Source: Oceanococcus sp. HetDA_MAG_MS8
Lineage (GTDB): Bacteria > Pseudomonadota > Gammaproteobacteria > Nevskiales > Oceanococcaceae
DNA: 64,000 nt
Direction: 5' to 3'
NCBI GenBank assembly: GCA_019192445.1
Contig: JAHCMK010000003.1
Location: 186,001 to 250,000 of the forward strand
How positions within the stretch are numbered: position 1 is the first letter of the stretch; each line of letters starts with the position of its first letter. Made by a program: the position numbers and the translations under genes. The notes beneath the pieces were generated by a model. The model was not told where the DNA came from. It saw nothing but the letters and a program-made list of their open reading frames with translations, and searched no databases. Positions 61,665 through 64,000 of the stretch are shown here, one piece after another.

Positions 61665-62541
61665 TGATTGGCTGCAGAGCTTGGCCCACTCCGGCCGGCT
61701 CTCAGCCAGTAGCTTGTCCACTTATGCATTGGAGTGGCGCCAATTTGCGCAATGGGCGCAAGCGGCGGGGATTTCCGATCCTGATGAGGTGAATGACAGC
61801 CAGGTGCGTCACTATGTGGCTGCCCGCCGCCAAGCTGGTGTGGGAGCCCGTACCTTGCAAAAGACGCTGTCTGCCTTGCGTCGCTATTTTGTGGACCGTA
61901 GCCGCGAAACCGGGGTGATGCACATGCCGGTGCCGCAAGGAATGATCCGGCGTCGCCCGCAGCATTTGCCTAAAGCTGTAGACCTTGAGCCACTGTCGGC
62001 CCTACTGGATCAGATGCCGACGGACGATCCCTTGGCCCTGCGTGACCGCTGCATCCTAGAGATGCTGTATTCGGCTGGTCTGCGCTTGGCCGAGTTGGTG
62101 GTTTTGAATGTGGCCCAAGTCAAAGCCTTACCCGAGCAGCTGCTGGTGAAAGGGAAGGGCGGGCGAGAGCGCGTGGTGTTTCTGGGCGGCAGTGCTCGAC
62201 GCGCTCTGGCTGACTGGATTCAGGAGCGCCAGAGCTGGCCAGGAGCAGGCAGTGAGGCGCTGTTCTTGAGCCAGCGAGGGCGCCGTATTTCCCATCGCAG
62301 CGTGCAGGATCGCGTGGCTCATTGGGCCAAGGCTTTGGGCCTAGGGCAGCATTTGCACCCCCATATGCTGCGGCATAGCTTTGCCAGCCACGTGCTCCAG
62401 TCTTCCGCAGACTTAAGAGCGGTGCAGGAGCTGCTAGGGCACCAAAACCTGAGTACGACGCAAATCTACACACGCTTGGATTGGCAGCATTTGGCCCAGG
62501 TATACGATCAGGCGCATCCACGGGCCCGCAGACGCTCTTGA
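61642..62541 (+). CDS. xerC: Tyrosine recombinase XerC
   Basis: A 299-residue site-specific recombinase that resolves chromosome dimers at dif with XerD. The N-terminal SAM-like domain (LSTYALEWRQFAQWAQ) precedes the catalytic domain with Arg in YSAGLRLAELV, Lys in VKGKGGRERVVF, His-x-x-Arg in HPHMLRHSFASHV, His in LLGHQNLSTTQ and the Tyr nucleophile in IYTRLD. Its genomic context (dapF-DUF484-xerC) supports XerC over other integrases. Confidence 0.96.
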   Translation: MPGWDKIDDWLQSLAHSGRLSASSLSTYALEWRQFAQWAQAAGISDPDEVNDSQVRHYVAARRQAGVGARTLQKTLSALRRYFVDRSRETGVMHMPVPQGMIRRRPQHLPKAVDLEPLSALLDQMPTDDPLALRDRCILEMLYSAGLRLAELVVLNVAQVKALPEQLLVKGKGGRERVVFLGGSARRALADWIQERQSWPGAGSEALFLSQRGRRISHRSVQDRVAHWAKALGLGQHLHPHMLRHSFASHVLQSSADLRAVQELLGHQNLSTTQIYTRLDWQHLAQVYDQAHPRARRRS

Positions 62542-62589
62542 AAAGACAGGCGCTGCCCTGACTTTTAGGTTTTGTGTTGTGGAGCCGGC

Positions 62590-63141
62590 ATGGAACAGTT
62601 TCGCGGAACTACCATCTGCTGTGTGCGCAAGGACGGCCAAGTGGCTGTCGGCGGCGACGGTCAGGTCTCGCTAGGGAATACCCGCATCAAAGGCAATGCG
62701 CGCAAGGTGCGCCGCTTGTATCACGGCAAGGTCATCGCCGGTTTTGCCGGAGCAACGGCAGATGCGTTTACCTTGTTCGAGCGCTTTGAGGGCCAGCTAG
62801 AAAAGCATAGCGGCAACCTCACACGTGCCGCTGTAGAGATGGCCAAGGATTGGCGCACAGACCGCGCCTTGCGTCGGTTGGAAGCCATGCTGATTGTGGC
62901 GGACACCACCGCCACGCTCATGATCTCGGGCAATGGCGATGTCATGGAGCCCGAGCATGCCGTCATGGCGATTGGTAGTGGCGGCTCCTTCGCCTTGTCG
63001 GCGGCGCGTGCCCTGGTGGACCATTCCAAGTTGAGCGCCGAAGACATTGTGCGCGAGTCTTTGTTGATCGCGGCAGACGTGTGCATCTACACCAACGACA
63101 ACCTCACCATTGAAACGCTTGCGGAGTCTGCATCAGCATGA
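62590..63141 (+). CDS. hslV: ATP-dependent protease subunit HslV
   Basis: A 183-residue proteasome-like peptidase. After a six-residue propeptide (MEQFRG) the mature protein would start at the catalytic Thr of [21 protein letters not shown]. Other family stretches: [56 protein letters not shown]. The Cys-Cys after the Thr pair replaces the more usual hydrophobic pair. It overlaps hslU by 4 bp. ATG 62590. Confidence 0.96.
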   Translation: MEQFRGTTICCVRKDGQVAVGGDGQVSLGNTRIKGNARKVRRLYHGKVIAGFAGATADAFTLFERFEGQLEKHSGNLTRAAVEMAKDWRTDRALRRLEAMLIVADTTATLMISGNGDVMEPEHAVMAIGSGGSFALSAARALVDHSKLSAEDIVRESLLIAADVCIYTNDNLTIETLAESASA

Positions 63142-64000
63142 CCGACACCCACTCCCCCGAACAGTTGCCTGCGCGCTCCATGATGACGCCACGTGAGATC
63201 GTACAAGAGCTGGATAAGCATATTGTCGGCCAAGCCGATGCCAAGCGAGCCGTTGCGATTGCGCTGCGTAATCGGTGGCGCCGCCAGCAGCTGCCAGCGG
63301 CGCTGGCCAATGAAGTCACGCCGAAGAACATCTTGATGATTGGCCCGACCGGCGTCGGCAAAACGGAAATTGCACGCCGACTCGCCAAATTGGCGCAGGC
63401 GCCTTTCATCAAGGTGGAGGCCACCAAGTTCACCGAAGTGGGTTATGTGGGCCGCGAAGTCGATTCCATCATCAAGGATTTGGCGGACGTAGCAGTCAAA
63501 CAGGTGCGCGAGCGAGAAATGGAGCGTGCCCGGCCGAAAGCGGAAATTGAAGCCGAAGAACGCGTTTTGGACGCGTTGTTACCGCGGGCCCAAGGCCCAG
63601 AGGCAGACTCGCAGCAGCGCAGCGAGGCTGATGCGACTCGGCAGGTATTTCGCAAGCGGTTACGTGAGGGCAAGCTTGACGACCGCGAAATCAGTATCGA
63701 GGTTGCGAGCCGCAATGCCGGGGTGGAAATCATGGGTCCTCCGGGCATGGAGGAAATGACCAGCCAATTACAAAGCCTGTTCAAAAATATGAATCAGCAG
63801 CGCTCCAAAACCCGCAAGCTGCGGGTCGCCGATGCGCTTAAACTGCTGACCGATGAAGAGGCGGCCAAGCAGCTGGATGAAGAAAAAATTCGCCTGCGAG
63901 CCGTGCAGGAAGTCGAGCAGAACGGCATCGTATTTTTGGATGAGATCGATAAGGTCTGTAAGCGCGAAAATGCGGTTGGTGCCGATGTCTCCAGAGAAGG
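63138..64000 (+). CDS. hslU: HslU ATPase subunit, 5' part (runs off the window)
   Basis: The first 287 codons of the HslVU protease ATPase, which unfolds substrates for Hsl[35 protein letters not shown] is the family start, with Walker A in [16 protein letters not shown], the pore loop in [14 protein letters not shown], the intermediate I-domain (about residues 115-220) and Walker B in [10 protein letters not shown]. The gene continues past base 64000. ATG 63138 overlaps the hslV stop (ATGA). Confidence 0.96.
   Translation, partial: MTDTHSPEQLPARSMMTPREIVQELDKHIVGQADAKRAVAIALRNRWRRQQLPAALANEVTPKNILMIGPTGVGKTEIARRLAKLAQAPFIKVEATKFTEVGYVGREVDSIIKDLADVAVKQVREREMERARPKAEIEAEERVLDALLPRAQGPEADSQQRSEADATRQVFRKRLREGKLDDREISIEVASRNAGVEIMGPPGMEEMTSQLQSLFKNMNQQRSKTRKLRVADALKLLTDEEAAKQLDEEKIRLRAVQEVEQNGIVFLDEIDKVCKRENAVGADVSRE

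Overview
The window is chromosomal DNA of a GC-rich Gram-negative bacterium, most likely a gammaproteobacterium. The housekeeping order supports this: rpmG-rpmB-radC divergent from coaBC-dut-argB, then pyrE, xthA, dapF-DUF484-xerC, hslVU, plus truD, slyD, rhlE and ampG. Many predicted lipoproteins, a DUF4124 protein and TetR-rich accessory gene sets would fit a Nevskiales- or Xanthomonadales-like lineage. That placement is inferred, because no rRNA or tRNA gene is present. No CRISPR array, prophage or complete insertion sequence was seen.

Layout. 0-0.6 kb: a VapBC-type toxin-antitoxin pair. 0.9-3.8 kb: an M3B oligoendopeptidase lipoprotein, a 141-bp MITE with intact CTAA target duplication at its stop codon, and a truncated FAD oxidoreductase. 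3.9-18.6 kb: an accessory block of exported lipoprotein enzymes (GH31, GH92, a RoxA/RoxB-like diheme oxygenase, two SGNH esterases, a second GH31) with three TetR regulators, each beside its own palindromic operator. No transporter lies in this block. 19-24 kb: envelope and stress genes (small beta-barrel, Pal-like OmpA protein, glycine-zipper lipoprotein, a 52-aa protein, DUF1328, AI-2E-type permease, EF-hand protein). 24.2-26.2 kb: a marR-hydrolase-hydrolase operon. 26.2-27.8 kb: truD and fxsA. 28.3-30.4 kb: a less GC-rich island with an HNH-like protein, a Trypco2-domain protein and a nucleotidyltransferase. 30.5-37.3 kb: single metabolic and membrane genes, including ybaK and mscS. 37.7-47.5 kb: redox and envelope functions (PQQ dehydrogenase fused to a diheme cytochrome, DUF3014, acyltransferase, cytochrome b561-YceI fusion, YceI lipoprotein), a palindrome-dense spacer and an M3A peptidase lipoprotein. 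47.8-64 kb: mainly core genes, with an inserted operon of amidoligase, class I glutamine amidotransferase and YqaA.

How the genes may work together. The 3.9-18.6 kb enzymes are nearly all predicted lipoproteins, so they probably act at the cell envelope on an acylated or alpha-linked glycan or similar polymer, switched on by small ligands sensed by the TetR proteins. The amidoligase/GATase operon has the layout of a pathway that forms and hydrolyses gamma-glutamyl-type amide bonds. These two regions, and the HNH-like/Trypco2 island, are the best candidates for undescribed biology. Many start codons were chosen by ribosome-binding site or signal peptide and could move by a few codons.
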